Origin: an uncultured Lachnospiraceae bacterium
GTDB lineage: Bacteria; Bacillota; Clostridia; Lachnospirales; Lachnospiraceae
Length of the DNA stretch: 64,000 bases
NCBI GenBank assembly: GCA_902779355.1
Contig: CACZBF010000008.1
Coordinates: forward strand, 62,001 to 126,000
Direction of reading: 5' to 3'
Below the pieces are notes generated by a model. The model saw only the letters and a list, made by a program, of their open reading frames with translations, ran no database searches and had not been told where the DNA came from. Within the stretch, counting starts at the first letter, position 1. Each line of letters begins with the position of its first letter. Below are positions 63,094 through 64,000 of this stretch, in pieces. Both the position numbers and the translations under genes were made by a program.

Positions 63094-64000
63094 ATGAATG
63101 AAACCATGACGTTTCAGGAACTGTGCGATTGGTATTTTGATACGATCGCGCCGGTGGTGTTGAAGCCGAACATCAGGGAGGGACGAGAACGGGATTTCAA
63201 AAACCACCTGCTGCCGACGCTGGGGACGCTGACACTGCGGGAAGTGACGCCGATGGTACTGGACAGTCTCTTTCGGAATCTGTCGGAGGATGGCAACAAG
63301 CGACGGTTTTATCGATTGAAGGAGGCATGGCTTGGAGACAGAAAGGAGCGAAAACAGCTGAGCCGGGGGACGGTTTCCGAGACCACCTTCTACGCTGCCA
63401 GACAGGGAGAAGCAGTGGAAGAGGAGACGGCAGAGCGGATCGCAGCGGAGAACGGCATAGAAAAGGACGCGCTTTTTTTGGAGGTGACCGCAAAGCATGG
63501 TTTATCCGGGGCTTCGATCAACAAATTGAAGCAGGAACTGTCTGCGGTCTTTTCTGCCGCGGTGAAGAAGGAAGTGGTGGAAAGGAACCCCTGTGCGCGT
63601 ACAACGATTCCGCGGATCGATACGGTTTCCGGGGTTTATCTGGAGGAAAAGGAATGCCGGATCTTTGTGTCATTATTGCGAAAGCAGGAGGATCGCCAGT
63701 TTGAACTGATGATGCTGATCCTGCTCACAACAGGGATCCGTTCCGGAGAACTGCTGGCGCTGTATTGGGAGGATGTGTCGCTTGACACAGGATTGTTTGA
63801 AATACGTGGGACGCTTGTGCGTGAAAAGGGCGTCTGGGTCAAGCAAACGCCGAAGACGCCGGACAGCTGTCGCAGCATCTATCTGCCGGAAGAGGTTTTT
63901 CGGCTTTTCCGCAGGCACAGGAAGATACAACTCGAGAATCGCATGCGCCTCGGCAGCGCGTGGGCAGATCCGCGGCTAATTTTTACCAATCGTCAGGGAG
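63094..64000 (+). CDS. Tyrosine recombinase/integrase, 5' part (window cuts the end)
   Basis: A site-specific recombinase of the phage/Tn916-type. ATG 63094 (MNETMTFQELCDWYFDTI) follows GGAGGTGAT. The N-terminal arm/core-binding part (PNIREGRERDFKNHLLPTLG) and the start of the catalytic domain with the first catalytic arginine (LLTTGIRSGELLALYWED) are present; the HxxR and Tyr motifs lie past the window. Between the core-binding helices is a ~70-residue insert resembling an XRE helix-turn-helix (LSRGTVSETTFYAARQ, VEEETAERIAAENGI). It begins ~50 bases from the break in flgE2, so it probably marks the end of an integrated element extending to the right. Confidence 0.9.
   Translation, partial: MNETMTFQELCDWYFDTIAPVVLKPNIREGRERDFKNHLLPTLGTLTLREVTPMVLDSLFRNLSEDGNKRRFYRLKEAWLGDRKERKQLSRGTVSETTFYAARQGEAVEEETAERIAAENGIEKDALFLEVTAKHGLSGASINKLKQELSAVFSAAVKKEVVERNPCARTTIPRIDTVSGVYLEEKECRIFVSLLRKQEDRQFELMMLILLTTGIRSGELLALYWEDVSLDTGLFEIRGTLVREKGVWVKQTPKTPDSCRSIYLPEEVFRLFRRHRKIQLENRMRLGSAWADPRLIFTNRQG

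Noticed and set aside
63327..63704. Separate small gene in another frame at the right end
   Set aside because: It lies inside the integrase reading frame, which has a proper ribosome site and clear motifs and runs off the window.
1..64000. CRISPR arrays, rRNA or tRNA genes
   Set aside because: No regularly spaced identical repeats with spacers and no rRNA- or tRNA-like sequence were seen by eye; a covariance search was not possible.

Overview
The window looks like a chromosomal segment of a motile Gram-positive Clostridia, most likely of the Lachnospiraceae type. The evidence is the classic Firmicutes division cluster headed by mraZ, a CodY regulator, a Clostridia-style flagellar operon (flgB to flgE with fliK, flgD and a MotE-like gene inside it), a group B [FeFe] hydrogenase, and several families I know mainly from Lachnospiraceae (DUF5662, DUF5716/DUF5717). 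Genus cannot be assigned from the sequence alone. Vegetative promoters have TTGNNN/TATAAT form, and ribosome binding sites are strong GGAGG types that often serve TTG or GTG starts.

Layout. 1-11.3 kb: the 3' part of thrS, then mraZ-rsmH-ftsL-pbp-mraY-murD-ftsW-ftsQ-ftsZ, one division and peptidoglycan unit with an MraZ box in front and a separate promoter before ftsZ. 11.3-19.7 kb: a beta-CASP metallo-hydrolase, argS, two G3E (CobW-type) GTPases and a two-gene NfnAB-type flavin/iron-sulfur oxidoreductase. 19.7-23.3 kb: AT-rich spacer, a cloverleaf-shaped DNA/RNA element, a double-glycine leader peptide gene, an ABC transporter and a PLP aminotransferase. 23.4-30.2 kb: four adjacent genes of unknown function (large Ig-like/solenoid protein, degenerate actin/Hsp70-like protein, repeat protein, membrane coiled-coil protein). 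30.2-44.9 kb: hydrogenase, gltX, a UvrD-like helicase, DUF1292, a GH13 protein whose catalytic motifs have all been replaced, DUF5662, trpS, comM, dprA, topA and codY. 45.0-57.6 kb: the flagellar basal-body/hook operon, whose leader carries a second cloverleaf element.

The last 6.4 kb (57.6-64.0 kb) is a rearranged accessory region. It holds a 5' fragment of a group II intron directly behind the flgE terminator, a YoeB-type toxin cut to its first 26 codons with an intact RelB/DinJ-type antitoxin, a second double-glycine peptide, a threonine aldolase gene broken by one in-frame stop, and a second hook-protein gene (flgE2) in inverted orientation. flgE2 lacks its first ~46 codons and has a different centre with three ~100-residue repeats. 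A tyrosine integrase starts about 50 bases beyond the break. The flagellar genes that usually follow flgE (flbD, motAB, fliL, fliM and so on) are not here.

Most notable observations: (1) two ~140-base cloverleaf elements, at 20.2 and 45.0 kb, share sequence at their outer stem and differ by compensatory changes in their arms, each ending just before the Shine-Dalgarno of the next gene; (2) a promoterless, inverted, partly divergent hook-protein gene next to an integrase; (3) a four-gene unknown cassette; (4) a glycogen-debranching-like pseudoenzyme.
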